Below, piece after piece: positions 7,353 to 16,198 of a stretch of DNA of 53,871 bases (within the stretch, counting starts at the first letter, position 1; every line of letters starts with the position of its first letter). The notes below the pieces were generated by a model. It worked only from the letters and a program-made list of their open reading frames with translations. It was not told the origin of the DNA and did no database searches. The stretch spans positions 1 to 53,871 of the forward strand of contig CALJVL010000047.1 of NCBI GenBank assembly GCA_937773775.1, given 5' to 3'. Origin of the DNA: an uncultured Flavobacterium sp. (lineage in GTDB: Bacteria > Bacteroidota > Bacteroidia > Flavobacteriales > Flavobacteriaceae). The translations under genes and the position numbers were made by a program.

Positions 7353-8753
7353 TTGAAACTATTTACACTAGATACAAAATACAAACAAATACTCGCCGAC
7401 ACTATGACACCTGTCAGTGTCTATTTCAAAATACGCGATAAATTTCCGAACAGTTTACTTTTGGAGAGTAGTGATTACCATGGAAGTGACAATAGTTTTT
7501 CATATATCTGTTGCAATCCCATTGCATCCATAAAAATAGAAAACGAAACTATCTTTAAATCCTATCCTGACGGTACTTCAGAGAAAATTACAGTCGACGC
7601 AGACACTAATGTTCCTGAAGTGATTCAAGACTTTTCATATCAATTCAAATCAGAAAAAAACGATTTCAAATTTATAAATAACGGTTTATTTGGTTACATT
7701 TCTTACGACGCCGTTCGTTATTTTGAAAAAGTGAGTGTTGCCAAAAAAGACAATAGTATTTCAATACCGGATGTCTATTATGCCGTTTACCAAAATATTA
7801 TTGCGATAAACCATTTTAAAAATGAAGCATACATTTTCTGTCACAGTCTAGAAGGAAAAAACAATATCTCAGCGATTGAGCAACTGTTACAATCCAGAAA
7901 TATAGCTTCTTATAAATTCTCGAAAGAAGGAGAAGGTTTTTCTAATCTCACCGATGCCGAATTCAAGCACAATGTGGCTTTGGCTAAAAAACACTGTTTC
8001 CGTGGTGACGTATTTCAACTGGTGTTGTCCAGAAGGTTTACACAAGGTTTTAAAGGAGATGAGTTCAACGTTTACAGAGCGCTACGAAGTATAAACCCTT
8101 CACCTTATTTATTCTTTTTTGATTATGGTGATTTCAAAATATTTGGTTCTTCTCCTGAAGCCCAAATTATCGTAAAAGATCGAAAAGCAGAAATTCATCC
8201 TATAGCAGGGACCTTTAAACGAACCGGTGACGATGAAAAAGATGCTGTTCTTGCCAAACAATTATCTGAAGATAAAAAAGAGAATAGTGAACATGTGATG
8301 TTAGTAGATTTAGCTCGAAATGACTTGAGCCGCAACGGGCATGACGTAAAAGTCGATAAATACAGGGAAGTTCAGTTTTTCTCACATGTAATACACTTAG
8401 TTTCAAAGGTATCAGCATATTTACATGAAAAGGCAACAACCATGCAAGTGGTTGCAGATACGTTTCCTGCTGGAACCCTAAGTGGAGCTCCTAAACACAA
8501 AGCGATGCAGCTTATTGAAGAATACGAAAAAACAAACCGTAATTTTTATGGAGGCGCTATTGGTTTCATGGATTTTGAAGGAAACTTTAACCATGCTATT
8601 ATGATCCGAACTTTCTTGAGCAAAAATCACCAATTACATTCACAAGCGGGTGCCGGAATAGTAGCTAGTTCGGATGAAGAAAATGAAATGCAGGAGGTAT
8701 ATAACAAATTGAGAGCGTTAAATACGGCTTTAGATTTGGCAGAAACAATATAA
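7353..8753 (+). CDS. trpE: Anthranilate synthase component I
   Basis: TrpE converts chorismate plus ammonia (from TrpG) to anthranilate, the first step of tryptophan synthesis. The frame is open from a TTG at 7314, but family alignment places the start at the TTG at 7353 (MKLFTLDTKYKQILADTMTP), giving 466 residues. Visible motifs are the LLLES feedback-inhibition element near residue 34, NGLFGYISYDAVRYFE, RGDVFQLVLSRRF, PSPYLFFFDYGDFKIFGSSPE, PIAGTFKR, ENSEHVMLVDLARNDLSR and FPAGTLSGAPKHKAM of the chorismate-binding fold. LLxES suggests allosteric inhibition by tryptophan in addition to the upstream attenuator. It is the first structural gene of the operon. Confidence 0.96.
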   Translation: MKLFTLDTKYKQILADTMTPVSVYFKIRDKFPNSLLLESSDYHGSDNSFSYICCNPIASIKIENETIFKSYPDGTSEKITVDADTNVPEVIQDFSYQFKSEKNDFKFINNGLFGYISYDAVRYFEKVSVAKKDNSISIPDVYYAVYQNIIAINHFKNEAYIFCHSLEGKNNISAIEQLLQSRNIASYKFSKEGEGFSNLTDAEFKHNVALAKKHCFRGDVFQLVLSRRFTQGFKGDEFNVYRALRSINPSPYLFFFDYGDFKIFGSSPEAQIIVKDRKAEIHPIAGTFKRTGDDEKDAVLAKQLSEDKKENSEHVMLVDLARNDLSRNGHDVKVDKYREVQFFSHVIHLVSKVSAYLHEKATTMQVVADTFPAGTLSGAPKHKAMQLIEEYEKTNRNFYGGAIGFMDFEGNFNHAIMIRTFLSKNHQLHSQAGAGIVASSDEENEMQEVYNKLRALNTALDLAETI

Positions 8754-8782
8754 AAATAATTAAAAAATTCAATAATTTAAGT

Positions 8783-8823
8783 ATTTAAAGATTAATAATA
8801 ACGAGTTTTTTCAATCTTTAAAT
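8783..8823. repeat. AT-rich inverted repeat before trpG
   Basis: Arms ATTTAAAGATT (8783-8793) and AATCTTTAAAT (8813-8823) form a hairpin in the trpE-trpG spacer. The right arm continues as a near-repeat (AATCTTTAAATCTTTTAA) that ends shortly before the trpG start. It resembles the period-7 elements before trpD and trpC. Confidence 0.6.
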
Positions 8824-8845
8824 CTTTTAATTTTTCAAAAAAATA

Positions 8846-9412
8846 ATGAAAAAAATACTAGTCATTGACAATTACGATAGTTTTACTTACAATCTGGTAC
8901 ACTATCTAGAAGATTTAAATTGCGAAGTAACCGTATATAGAAATGATGAATTTGATATTGAAGAAATAGCAATTTTCGATAAAATAGTACTTTCTCCAGG
9001 GCCAGGAATTCCTGATGAGGCTGGATTATTAAAAGAGGTTATTCGAAAATATGCGTCTACCAAAAGTATTCTTGGTGTCTGCCTAGGACAACAGGCTATA
9101 GGTGAGGTTTTTGGAGGAACTCTTTCTAACTTAGATAAAGTATATCATGGTGTGGCTACAATAATAAAAACAGCTGTTGATGATGAATTACTTTTTGAAG
9201 GATTGGGAAATGAATTCGAAGTAGGCCGTTATCATTCATGGATAGTAGACGCCCCTTTACCAGATGTTCTGGAAGCCACCTCTTTTGACGAAAACGGTCA
9301 AGTAATGTCCTTAAGACACAAAAAATATGATGTTCGTGGCGTACAGTTTCATCCTGAAAGTGTGTTGACACCAAACGGAAAGAGAATATTAGAGAATTGG
9401 GTTAAAGGATAG
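8846..9412 (+). CDS. trpG: Anthranilate synthase component II (glutamine amidotransferase)
   Basis: This gene encodes 188 residues, a single-domain class I glutamine amidotransferase that supplies ammonia to TrpE. It contains DNYDSFTYNLVHYL at the N-terminus, the oxyanion strand LSPGPGIPDEAG, the nucleophile Cys79 in GVCLGQQAIGE, and the remaining catalytic residues His169 and Glu171 in FHPES. SLRHKKYDVRGVQFHPESVLTPNGKRILENW is the standard C-terminus. It could also serve 4-amino-4-deoxychorismate synthase (PabA-type amphibolic use is known), but its position in the trp operon makes TrpG the primary call. It is unfused to trpD. Confidence 0.95.
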   Translation: MKKILVIDNYDSFTYNLVHYLEDLNCEVTVYRNDEFDIEEIAIFDKIVLSPGPGIPDEAGLLKEVIRKYASTKSILGVCLGQQAIGEVFGGTLSNLDKVYHGVATIIKTAVDDELLFEGLGNEFEVGRYHSWIVDAPLPDVLEATSFDENGQVMSLRHKKYDVRGVQFHPESVLTPNGKRILENWVKG

Positions 9413-9413
9413 T

Positions 9414-9511
9414 AATCAGTAATCAGTTTTCTAAGTGTTCAGTAAAATTAAGAAGACATTAAAAACTAGTCATAATGTCGAGAAAATTTAGGACCTTCGA
9501 CTTTCGACTTT
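9414..9511. repeat. Period-7 direct repeats in the trpG-trpD spacer
   Basis: Two separate 2-copy heptamer repeats lie in this 114-bp spacer: AATCAGTAATCAGT (9414-9427) and CGACTTTCGACTTT (9498-9511). The second ends 15 bases before the trpD ATG. The same style of repeat lies before trpC and before the DUF1015 gene. Confidence 0.7.
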
Positions 9512-9526
9512 AAGACAAATAATAAA

Positions 9527-10522
9527 ATGAAAAACATATTAAATAGACTGATCAACCATGAAATGCTTTCGAAAGAAGAGGCGAAAAATGTGTTAGTCAA
9601 TATTTCAAACGGAAGCTATAATACAAGCCAGATTTCAGCATTTCTTACCGTATACATGATGCGAAGCATTAGTATCGAAGAACTTGCCGGTTTTAGAGAA
9701 GCACTATTGGAATTGTGTATTCGTGTCGATCTATCCGCCTATAACACAATCGATTTATGCGGAACTGGTGGCGACGGAAAAGACACTTTCAACATATCGA
9801 CCCTAGCCTCTTTTGTGGCTGCTGGAGCAGGTATTAAAGTGGCAAAGCACGGTAATTATGGTGTTTCTTCGATTTCTGGTTCGAGTAATGTGATAGAAAA
9901 ATTAGGAATCAAATTCAGCAATGAGAATGATTTTCTAGAAAGAAGTATAGATAAAGCAGGGATCTGTGTTTTACATGCCCCCCTATTTCATCCAGCTATG
10001 AAAAATGTAGGCCCAATCCGAAAAGATTTGGCGGTAAAAACCTTTTTCAATATGTTAGGCCCAATGGTAAACCCATCGTTTCCTAAAAATCAATTGGTAG
10101 GTGTTTTTAATTTAGAACTTGCTAGAATGTATGCGTATTTGTATCAAAGCACTGATGTGAATTTCACCATTTTACATTCATTAGATGGCTATGACGAAAT
10201 ATCGCTGACCAGTCCCACAAAGATCATAACTAGTAGTATGGAAGGAATGTTGTCTAACGAAAGTTTTGATATTCGTCTTTTGTCACAAAATGAAATCGAA
10301 GGTGGAAAAACCATCGATGAATCTGCACAAATGTTTACCGATATCATTTCTGGAAAAGGAACTGAAGCCCAAAACAACGTGGTTTGCGCCAATGCAGGAA
10401 TGGCTATTGCAACCGTTACCAAATGTTCCCCTTTGGAAGGGTTTCAAATAGCCAAAGAAAGTTTACTTTCTGGAAAAGGATTGAACGCTTTGAATAAGTT
10501 ACAAGAGTTAAGTAAAATATAG
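9527..10522 (+). CDS. trpD: Anthranilate phosphoribosyltransferase
   Basis: This gene encodes 331 residues, the normal size. TrpD transfers phosphoribose from PRPP to anthranilate. The PRPP-binding loop is seen in DLCGTGGDGKDTFNIST, the second signature in KHGNYGVSSISGSSNVIEKLG, and the anthranilate-binding region in HAPLFHPAMKNVGPIRKDL plus FFNMLGPMVNP. The N-terminal helical domain (residues 1-70) has the usual LSKEEAKNVL and ISAFLTVYMMR elements. It sits third in the trp operon after a repeat-bearing spacer. Confidence 0.96.
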   Translation: MKNILNRLINHEMLSKEEAKNVLVNISNGSYNTSQISAFLTVYMMRSISIEELAGFREALLELCIRVDLSAYNTIDLCGTGGDGKDTFNISTLASFVAAGAGIKVAKHGNYGVSSISGSSNVIEKLGIKFSNENDFLERSIDKAGICVLHAPLFHPAMKNVGPIRKDLAVKTFFNMLGPMVNPSFPKNQLVGVFNLELARMYAYLYQSTDVNFTILHSLDGYDEISLTSPTKIITSSMEGMLSNESFDIRLLSQNEIEGGKTIDESAQMFTDIISGKGTEAQNNVVCANAGMAIATVTKCSPLEGFQIAKESLLSGKGLNALNKLQELSKI

Positions 10523-10537
10523 TTTCAAGTTTTCTTT

Positions 10538-10593
10538 GTTTCAAGTTTCAAGTTTTTGGAACGTTTTGAAACTTAAAACCTGAAACCTGAAAC
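10538..10593. repeat. Heptamer repeat hairpin in the trpD-trpC spacer
   Basis: GTTTCAAGTTTCAAGTTT (10538-10555) is followed 20 bases later by AAACCTGAAACCTGAAAC (10576-10593). Each arm is a period-7 repeat and together they form an imperfect inverted repeat. The right arm ends 9 bases before the trpC ATG. From general familiarity, similar GTTTCA(A/G) words recur between genes in other flavobacteria; a BLASTN would be needed to confirm. Confidence 0.75.
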
Positions 10594-10602
10594 AATAACA
10601 TT

Positions 10603-11391
10603 ATGAATATTTTAGATAAAATAATAGTAGATAAGAAACGAGAAGTCATTCTCAAGAAATCGATCATTCCAGTCTCACAATTGGAAGCTTCCGTTTTCTT
10701 TGGGAAAGAAACTATCTCTTTGAGTCAAAGTTTAAGAATCAGTCCTACGGGAATTATTGCAGAGCACAAACGCCGCTCTCCTTCAAAATCTGTTATAAAC
10801 CATGATTTTACGGTTGAAGAAGTGGTAAAAGGCTACGAAAATGCTGGAGCTTGTGGCATTTCCGTTTTAACAGATGGAAAATATTTTGGAGGTTCTCTTG
10901 ACGATTTGCTTTTAGCAAGGGCCTCAGTAAACATTCCACTATTGCGAAAAGAGTTTATTGTAGACGAATACCAAATCCTAGAGGCTAAAGCGTATGGTGC
11001 AGATTTAATTTTACTTATTGCGGCGGTTTTAACCCGTCAAGAAATCAAATCACTTTCTGAATTTGCTAAAAGTTTAGGATTAGAAGTTTTGTTAGAAGTA
11101 CATAGTGCAGAGGAGCTAGAAAAATCAATTATGCCCACATTAGATATGATTGGTGTCAACAACAGAAACCTAAAAACATTCGAAGTTAGTTTAGATTTTA
11201 GCAAACAACTAGCGAGTCAAATACCAGACGACTTTGTGAAAATTTCCGAAAGCGGCATTAGTTCAATAGAAGCGATAACCGAATTAAAACCATACGGATA
11301 CCAAGGTTTCCTAATAGGCGAAAACTTTATGAAAACCGATAATGCTGGCAAAGCGGCAACGGAATTTATTGAGCAGTTAACAAAAAATTAA
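10603..11391 (+). CDS. trpC: Indole-3-glycerol phosphate synthase
   Basis: This gene encodes 262 residues, a (beta/alpha)8 barrel that closes CdRP to indole-3-glycerol phosphate. Motifs are IIAEHKRRSPSKSVIN (catalytic Lys in EHKRRSPS), ACGISVLTDGKYFGGSLDDL, LLRKEFIVDEYQI (catalytic Lys), DLILLIAA, EVHSAEELE, IGVNNRNLKTF and SESGISS, all in the expected order. TrpC is a separate protein from TrpF here, unlike the E. coli fusion. Start at ATG 10603, just after the heptamer hairpin. Confidence 0.96.
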   Translation: MNILDKIIVDKKREVILKKSIIPVSQLEASVFFGKETISLSQSLRISPTGIIAEHKRRSPSKSVINHDFTVEEVVKGYENAGACGISVLTDGKYFGGSLDDLLLARASVNIPLLRKEFIVDEYQILEAKAYGADLILLIAAVLTRQEIKSLSEFAKSLGLEVLLEVHSAEELEKSIMPTLDMIGVNNRNLKTFEVSLDFSKQLASQIPDDFVKISESGISSIEAITELKPYGYQGFLIGENFMKTDNAGKAATEFIEQLTKN

Positions 11392-11419
11392 TTATAAAAA
11401 AAAGTATTGCAAACTTGGC

Positions 11420-11435
11420 GCTTCCGTTGGGAAGC
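11420..11435. repeat. Small GC-richer hairpin before trpF
   Basis: GCTTCC-GTTG-GGAAGC, a perfect 6-bp stem with a tetraloop, lies 21 bases upstream of the trpF ATG. It is locally richer in GC than its surroundings. It may be a small RNA structure affecting trpF translation or a remnant of an intergenic repeat. Confidence 0.5.
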
Positions 11436-11456
11436 ACACAGTAAAAACTTAAAAAC

Positions 11457-12086
11457 ATGAAATTAAAAATCTGTGGAATGAAATATCCCGACAATATAAC
11501 CGAAGTAGCGGCCCTCCTACCCGATTATATGGGGTTTATATTTTGGGAAAAATCAGCTCGATATTTTGATGCTGTTATTCCTAAATTGCCTAAATCGATT
11601 CGTAAAGTTGGTATCTTTGTAAACGAAAGCATCGATATTGTTGTAGATAAAGTGCTGCTGCACGATTTGCAAGCGGTACAATTACACGGAAAAGAATCAG
11701 TAGTGTTTTGCGAAGAATTAAAAAAGAGACTGCCAAAAGAGATTGAAATTATCAAAGTCTTTTCAATAATTGACAGTTTTGATTTTGAAGTTTTAAAAGA
11801 TTTCGAACCGCTTTGCGATTATTTCCTTTTTGACACCAAAGGGAAATTACCTGGAGGAAACGGAAGCACGTTCGATTGGACCGTTTTAGAAAATTACCCC
11901 TCTACTAAACCCTTTTTCCTGAGTGGCGGAATCGGATTAGAGGAAATGCCCGCAGTAAATGAAATTCTAAAAACTAATTTACCCATTTATGCCATTGATG
12001 TAAACAGTAAATTTGAAATAGAACCAGGATTAAAAAGCATACAATTAAGTGGAGGTATACAGCAATATATCTCTAAATCTAACTAA
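11457..12086 (+). CDS. trpF: Phosphoribosylanthranilate isomerase
   Basis: This gene encodes 209 residues. TrpF carries out the Amadori rearrangement of PRA to CdRP. The family signature is at the start ([35 protein letters not shown], with the catalytic Cys in ICGM), followed by [21 protein letters not shown], the general-acid Asp in [32 protein letters not shown] and [14 protein letters not shown]. The order matches the fold throughout. It precedes trpB by 17 bp. Confidence 0.96.
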   Translation: MKLKICGMKYPDNITEVAALLPDYMGFIFWEKSARYFDAVIPKLPKSIRKVGIFVNESIDIVVDKVLLHDLQAVQLHGKESVVFCEELKKRLPKEIEIIKVFSIIDSFDFEVLKDFEPLCDYFLFDTKGKLPGGNGSTFDWTVLENYPSTKPFFLSGGIGLEEMPAVNEILKTNLPIYAIDVNSKFEIEPGLKSIQLSGGIQQYISKSN

Positions 12087-12103
12087 TTAAAAAAAAAAAA
12101 ATC

Positions 12104-13285
12104 ATGTCATACAACGTAAATGAAAAAGGCTATTATGGCGAATTTGGAGGCGCTTACATCCCCGAAATGTTATACCCTAACGTAGAGGAATTACGCCACA
12201 ATTATCTCAAAATAACAGCTGAACCAGAGTTTCAAGCAGAATTTGATGCTCTTTTAAAAGATTATGTAGGGCGTCCTACCCCACTCTATTTTGCGACACG
12301 CTTATCTGAAAAGTACAACACTAAAGTCTATCTAAAAAGAGAAGATTTATGTCATACAGGAGCGCACAAAGTAAACAACACCATTGGACAAATTCTACTG
12401 GCAAAACGTTTGGGTAAAACCCGTATTATTGCCGAAACGGGCGCAGGCCAGCATGGTGTAGCAACAGCAACCGTGTGTGCCTTGATGGGATTAGAATGTA
12501 TTGTTTATATGGGCGAAGTAGACATCAAGCGCCAAGCGCCAAACGTGGCACGCATGAAAATGCTAGGAGCGGAAATCCGTCCTGCACTTTCAGGTTCTAA
12601 AACCTTAAAAGACGCTACAAACGAAGCCATTCGTGACTGGATCAACAATCCATTGGACACTTATTATATCATTGGTTCTGTCGTAGGACCTCATCCTTAC
12701 CCTGATATGGTTGCTCGCTTTCAAAGCGTAATTTCTAAAGAAATTAAAGAGCAATTATTAGAAAAAGAAGGACGTGAAAACCCAGATTATGTGATTGCTT
12801 GCGTAGGTGGCGGAAGTAACGCTGCAGGAACTTATTATCATTTTCTTGACAACGAAGACGTAAAAATTATAGCAGTCGAAGCGGCAGGTTTAGGAGTTGA
12901 TTCTGGCGAAAGCGCAGCAACTTCAGCCTTGGGAAAAGTAGGTGTGATTCATGGTAGTAAAACCCTATTGATGCAAACTACAGATGGCCAAATAACCGAA
13001 CCATATTCTATTTCAGCAGGATTAGATTATCCAGGTGTTGGCCCTATGCACGCTAATCTTTTCAAGACAGGAAGAGCGCAATTCATCTCCATCACTGATG
13101 AACAAGCGATGGACTGGGGAATAAAACTCTCGCAAATGGAAGGCCTAATTCCCGCTATAGAAACAGCTCATGCTTTCGCCGTTCTGGACGAAATGAAATT
13201 CAAACCAGAAGACATTGTGGTGATCAACCTTTCCGGACGTGGAGACAAGGATTTAAATACCTATATTGACTACTTCAAATTGTAA
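12104..13285 (+). CDS. trpB: Tryptophan synthase beta subunit
   Basis: This gene encodes 393 residues, a TrpB1-type subunit that condenses indole with serine using PLP. The Schiff-base lysine is Lys89 in [13 protein letters not shown], the catalytic Glu lies in [13 protein letters not shown], and the phosphate loop is [29 protein letters not shown] and [15 protein letters not shown] complete the N-terminal domain. It follows trpF by 17 bp. It is separated from trpA by a repeat element and a small gamma-glutamylcyclotransferase-like gene, an unusual split because trpB and trpA are usually adjacent. Confidence 0.97.
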   Translation: MSYNVNEKGYYGEFGGAYIPEMLYPNVEELRHNYLKITAEPEFQAEFDALLKDYVGRPTPLYFATRLSEKYNTKVYLKREDLCHTGAHKVNNTIGQILLAKRLGKTRIIAETGAGQHGVATATVCALMGLECIVYMGEVDIKRQAPNVARMKMLGAEIRPALSGSKTLKDATNEAIRDWINNPLDTYYIIGSVVGPHPYPDMVARFQSVISKEIKEQLLEKEGRENPDYVIACVGGGSNAAGTYYHFLDNEDVKIIAVEAAGLGVDSGESAATSALGKVGVIHGSKTLLMQTTDGQITEPYSISAGLDYPGVGPMHANLFKTGRAQFISITDEQAMDWGIKLSQMEGLIPAIETAHAFAVLDEMKFKPEDIVVINLSGRGDKDLNTYIDYFKL

Positions 13286-13287
13286 GA

Positions 13288-13380
13288 GGGCGTTCCCGCT
13301 GAAAAGCGGGCGGGCTGTACGCTATATCTTTTTTGTGGCTAAAAAAACCACAAAATAGGATGCCGCTTCCATGCCTAACG
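13288..13380. repeat. REP-like extragenic element with two hairpins, inside the trp operon
   Basis: This is a locally GC-rich stretch in an AT-rich spacer. It holds hairpin 1 CCCGCT-GAAA-AGCGGG (13295-13310, GNRA tetraloop) and hairpin 2 with arms TTTTGTGG (13331-13338) and CCACAAAA (13348-13355), ending GGATGCCGCTTCCATGCCTAACG. From general familiarity, very similar GGGCG...GGATGCCG...CCCTAACG elements occur between genes in Flavobacterium. Mobile or REP-like status is inferred and a BLASTN would settle it. It lies between trpB and the next gene. Confidence 0.65.
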
Positions 13381-13431
13381 TATACAATAACAAGATAATC
13401 GAATTTTAAAATAACTTTCAAAATAGAAAAT

Positions 13432-13752
13432 ATGGAAAAATTATTTGCTTACGGTAACTTAAAAGAAGACGATATTCAAGAAACAGTTTTTGGACGACTA
13501 CTGCAAGGAGTTCCAGAAACTTTGGTAGGGTATGTGGTAAAACAAATCAAAATTGAAGAAGAATACGGAATAGAGTCCTATCCAATTATTACTGCTACCC
13601 AAAATCAAGAAGACACGATTAGCGGAATGGTCTACGAGGCAAGCTTTCGAGAGCTACAGCTGGCAGATCAGTACGAGGGAATGCATTACAAACGTATTGA
13701 AGTCCAATTGCAATCAAATGAAACTGTCTGGGCTTTTACAGCCATAACATAA
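13432..13752 (+). CDS. Gamma-glutamylcyclotransferase-like (AIG2/GGCT) small protein
   Basis: This gene encodes 106 residues. It starts with LFAYGNLKEDDIQETVFGRLLQG, the YGxL substrate-cradle motif of the GGCT/AIG2 fold (canonical FVYGTLR), and ends with LQLADQYEGMHYKRIEVQL, the conserved D-x-YEG-x-x-Y-x-R-x-x-V segment. Family members cleave gamma-glutamyl amines or glutathione, though many bacterial ones are uncharacterised. It lies between trpB and trpA on the same strand, so it is probably cotranscribed with the trp genes; a connection to tryptophan metabolism is unknown. Fold assignment is good, substrate unknown. Confidence 0.8.
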   Translation: MEKLFAYGNLKEDDIQETVFGRLLQGVPETLVGYVVKQIKIEEEYGIESYPIITATQNQEDTISGMVYEASFRELQLADQYEGMHYKRIEVQLQSNETVWAFTAIT

Positions 13753-13808
13753 GTCAGCAAAAATATAAATGTCAAAATCAGATTGTACATCTGACAAAAA
13801 ACACCCTA

Positions 13809-14570
13809 ATGAACAGAATAAATCAAAAACTACAAGAACACAAGAAAATACTTTCTATCTATTTTTCTGCTGGTTATCCCAATCTAAATGACACGGTACA
13901 AATCATTGCCGATTTAGAGAGAAATGGAGTCGACATGATCGAAATAGGATTGCCTTTCAGCGATCCATTGGCAGACGGTCCAACTATTCAAGCTAGTTCA
14001 ACACAAGCCTTGCATAATGGAATGACGACACAAGTTTTGTTTGACCAACTTAAAGACATTCGGAAAACAGTATCCATTCCCTTGATCATAATGGGCTACT
14101 TCAACCCGATGTTACAATACGGAATAGAGAACTTCTGTAAGCAATGTGCCGAGATTGGTATTGATGGATTGATCATTCCCGACCTTCCCGTTGATGTTTA
14201 TGCCGAGGAATTTAAAGAAACCTTCGAAAAGTATGGACTGATAAATGTACTGCTTATCACACCACAAACTTCTGACCAGCGCATCCATTTTATAGATAGT
14301 GTTTCTAACGGCTTTATCTATATGGTGAGCTCAGCTAGTGTTACTGGTTCACGATCCGGATTTGGCAGCGACCAAGAAGCGTATTTCAAACGTATTGCCG
14401 ACATGAATCTAAATAATCCACAAGTGATCGGTTTTGGAATCAACAACAAGGAAACCTTCACACAAGCAACACAGTTTGCCAAAGGAGCCATAATAGGAAG
14501 TGCTTTTATCCAGCATCTGACAGAGAGCAGTACCGGAGAAATCGCAGAATTCGTGAAAGCAATTCGATAA
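13809..14570 (+). CDS. trpA: Tryptophan synthase alpha subunit
   Basis: This gene encodes 253 residues. TrpA cleaves indole-3-glycerol phosphate to indole, which tunnels to TrpB. Catalytic Glu45 is in DMIEIGLPFSDPLADGP and Asp56 at its end. Phosphate-binding and lid segments are LIIPDLPVDVYAEEF, LLITPQTSD, YMVSSASVTGSRSGFG and GFGINNKETF. It is the last gene of the operon, 56 bp after the GGCT-like gene, followed by a weak terminator. Confidence 0.96.
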   Translation: MNRINQKLQEHKKILSIYFSAGYPNLNDTVQIIADLERNGVDMIEIGLPFSDPLADGPTIQASSTQALHNGMTTQVLFDQLKDIRKTVSIPLIIMGYFNPMLQYGIENFCKQCAEIGIDGLIIPDLPVDVYAEEFKETFEKYGLINVLLITPQTSDQRIHFIDSVSNGFIYMVSSASVTGSRSGFGSDQEAYFKRIADMNLNNPQVIGFGINNKETFTQATQFAKGAIIGSAFIQHLTESSTGEIAEFVKAIR

Positions 14571-14595
14571 TAAATACAATTTCTCTATAAAAAAC

Positions 14596-14629
14596 AAACG
14601 GTATTTAAATTATTTAGACGCCGTTTTTT
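14596..14629 (+). terminator. Weak terminator after trpA
   Basis: Short complementary arms AAACGG (14596-14601) and CCGTTTTTT (14621-14629) with a large AT-rich loop and a T-run. Modest as a hairpin, but correctly placed 25 bases after trpA. Confidence 0.45.
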
Positions 14630-14806
14630 GCATCAGTTTTTTTTGAAAAATTTAAATTATTTGTAAGGTTTTATTTTATAAATTAGCATGAATAAAAAAA
14701 GCTCTTAAGTACGCAATTTCAAACACATACGGGCCAATAGACTTAATCTAATGAAGTTCCTTTTGCAGTAATAAAAAACTAAAACCATAAAAGTAAAAAA
14801 CTTAAA

Positions 14807-15034
14807 ATGAAATTTATTAAGCCATTGTCAATAGGAAAGTTAACTTTTTCTAAAAAAGGAATTGAAACAATTTGTTTTGGCGCTTTCTGCTTTGGAATTC
14901 TTTTCGGCGCATTTATAGGCAATGGTATTAAAACGAAGTCAAAATTTAATATTTTACTGTTTGGATTATTTACCGTTCCTATTTGGATTTTGCTGAAGCC
15001 TATTCTAAAGAAGGAAATAACCACTTTAGAGTGA
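14807..15034 (+). CDS. Small hypothetical membrane protein
   Basis: This gene encodes 75 residues with two hydrophobic segments: about 20-40 (TICFGAFCFGILFGAFIG) and about 46-65 (NILLFGLFTVPIWILLKPIL). They are flanked by lysines, a plausible hairpin membrane protein. ATG at 14807 is preceded by an A-rich stretch, usual for this organism. I recognise no family. It could be a spurious ORF, but the composition and separate position in a 590-bp gap between trpA and the next gene favour a real gene. Confidence 0.5.
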   Translation: MKFIKPLSIGKLTFSKKGIETICFGAFCFGILFGAFIGNGIKTKSKFNILLFGLFTVPIWILLKPILKKEITTLE

Positions 15035-15160
15035 GTAACCCTAACATTAAAAAAGATTGGTATAAATGAACTATTTGGGAGACCTCATCGCGGTCAGCAA
15101 AAAAGTTGATTTGTCGACTCGGCTGTATATTATTTGATAAAAAACGAATAGCAAATAAAC

Positions 15161-16084
15161 ATGAAAATACTAACAATTATCTTTGAAACTCTTCTTTCGG
15201 AGAGAACACGTGTTAAAGTCGAAAAAACAATTCTCAATATAGCATTATTGAGTTTTTTCATTCATCTAGTAGTCATCTATCTACAGAAATTCAATATTAT
15301 ATTTATCTCGGAAAACTCAGAATTGCTGAAAAATCCTATATCAGCAATTTACACTCCATTTTCCTTTATTCTTATTTATGAGGTTTACTTATTAATTTAC
15401 TATTTACCAAAGTCGTTTACGACCTATATAACCAAGCAGTATGAAATTATCACCCTTATTATTATTCGAAAATTATTTAAAGATTTATCTTCTTTAGAAC
15501 TTACTTCTAACTGGTTCGAAATTAAAGACGATCTAAAATTTACCTATGATATAGTAGCATCTCTTTTGCTTTTTTATCTAATATTTCAATTTCAAAAGTA
15601 TGGAAAACAAAAATTTGAAGAAAAGACAGAGACAACACTTTTTATTAAAAGCTTCGTTAAAAAGAAAAAAATAATTGCGGTTTTTTTGCTGCCATTATTT
15701 TTCGTCATGGCTTCCTACACACTTATAAATTGGTTAATGGGCACTCCTATTTCACCCTCTCAATTGCCTATATTAGAAAGTATTAATAATCTCTTTTTTG
15801 ATCAATTTTTTACGGTATTAATCTTAGTAGATGTCGTTCTGCTTTTAATTTCCTTCTTTTACACAGTAGACTTTCATAAAATCATGAGAAACTCTGGGTT
15901 TATAATTTCGACGATTTTAATCAGAATGTCTTTTGGTGTCAGTGGCTTGGTCAATATTCTTTTAATTGTTGCTGCAGTTCTTTTTGGACTAATGATAATT
16001 ATAATCCATAATAAATATGAAAAAGATATTTTGTCTATAAATGAAAAAACGCAAGGTTTACGGAACTACCAAAATGAAAATTAG
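15161..16084 (+). CDS. Hypothetical multi-pass membrane protein
   Basis: This gene encodes 307 residues with about six hydrophobic stretches: near 27-48 (ILNIALLSFFIHLVVIYL), 65-85 (YTPFSFILIYEVYLLIYYL), 130-147 (IVASLLLFYLIFQF), 172-193 (IIAVFLLPLFFVMASYTLIN), 212-234 (FFTVLILVDVVLLLISFFY) and 245-281 (ISTILIRMSF... LLIVAAVLFGLMIIIIHN). No catalytic motif or named family is apparent. The charged loop at 148-170 and the tail at 283-307 look cytosolic. Inner-membrane location is likely; role unknown. Confidence 0.75.
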   Translation: MKILTIIFETLLSERTRVKVEKTILNIALLSFFIHLVVIYLQKFNIIFISENSELLKNPISAIYTPFSFILIYEVYLLIYYLPKSFTTYITKQYEIITLIIIRKLFKDLSSLELTSNWFEIKDDLKFTYDIVASLLLFYLIFQFQKYGKQKFEEKTETTLFIKSFVKKKKIIAVFLLPLFFVMASYTLINWLMGTPISPSQLPILESINNLFFDQFFTVLILVDVVLLLISFFYTVDFHKIMRNSGFIISTILIRMSFGVSGLVNILLIVAAVLFGLMIIIIHNKYEKDILSINEKTQGLRNYQNEN

Positions 16085-16198
16085 TCTATAAACTAGTACC
16101 GCTTTATACTTAATCTTTACCAAGACCTGTAAAGTGTTTTTTATAAAAATCTTATTCTCGAAGATCTGTTTTCTATTATAATGAACGAATAAATTGCA

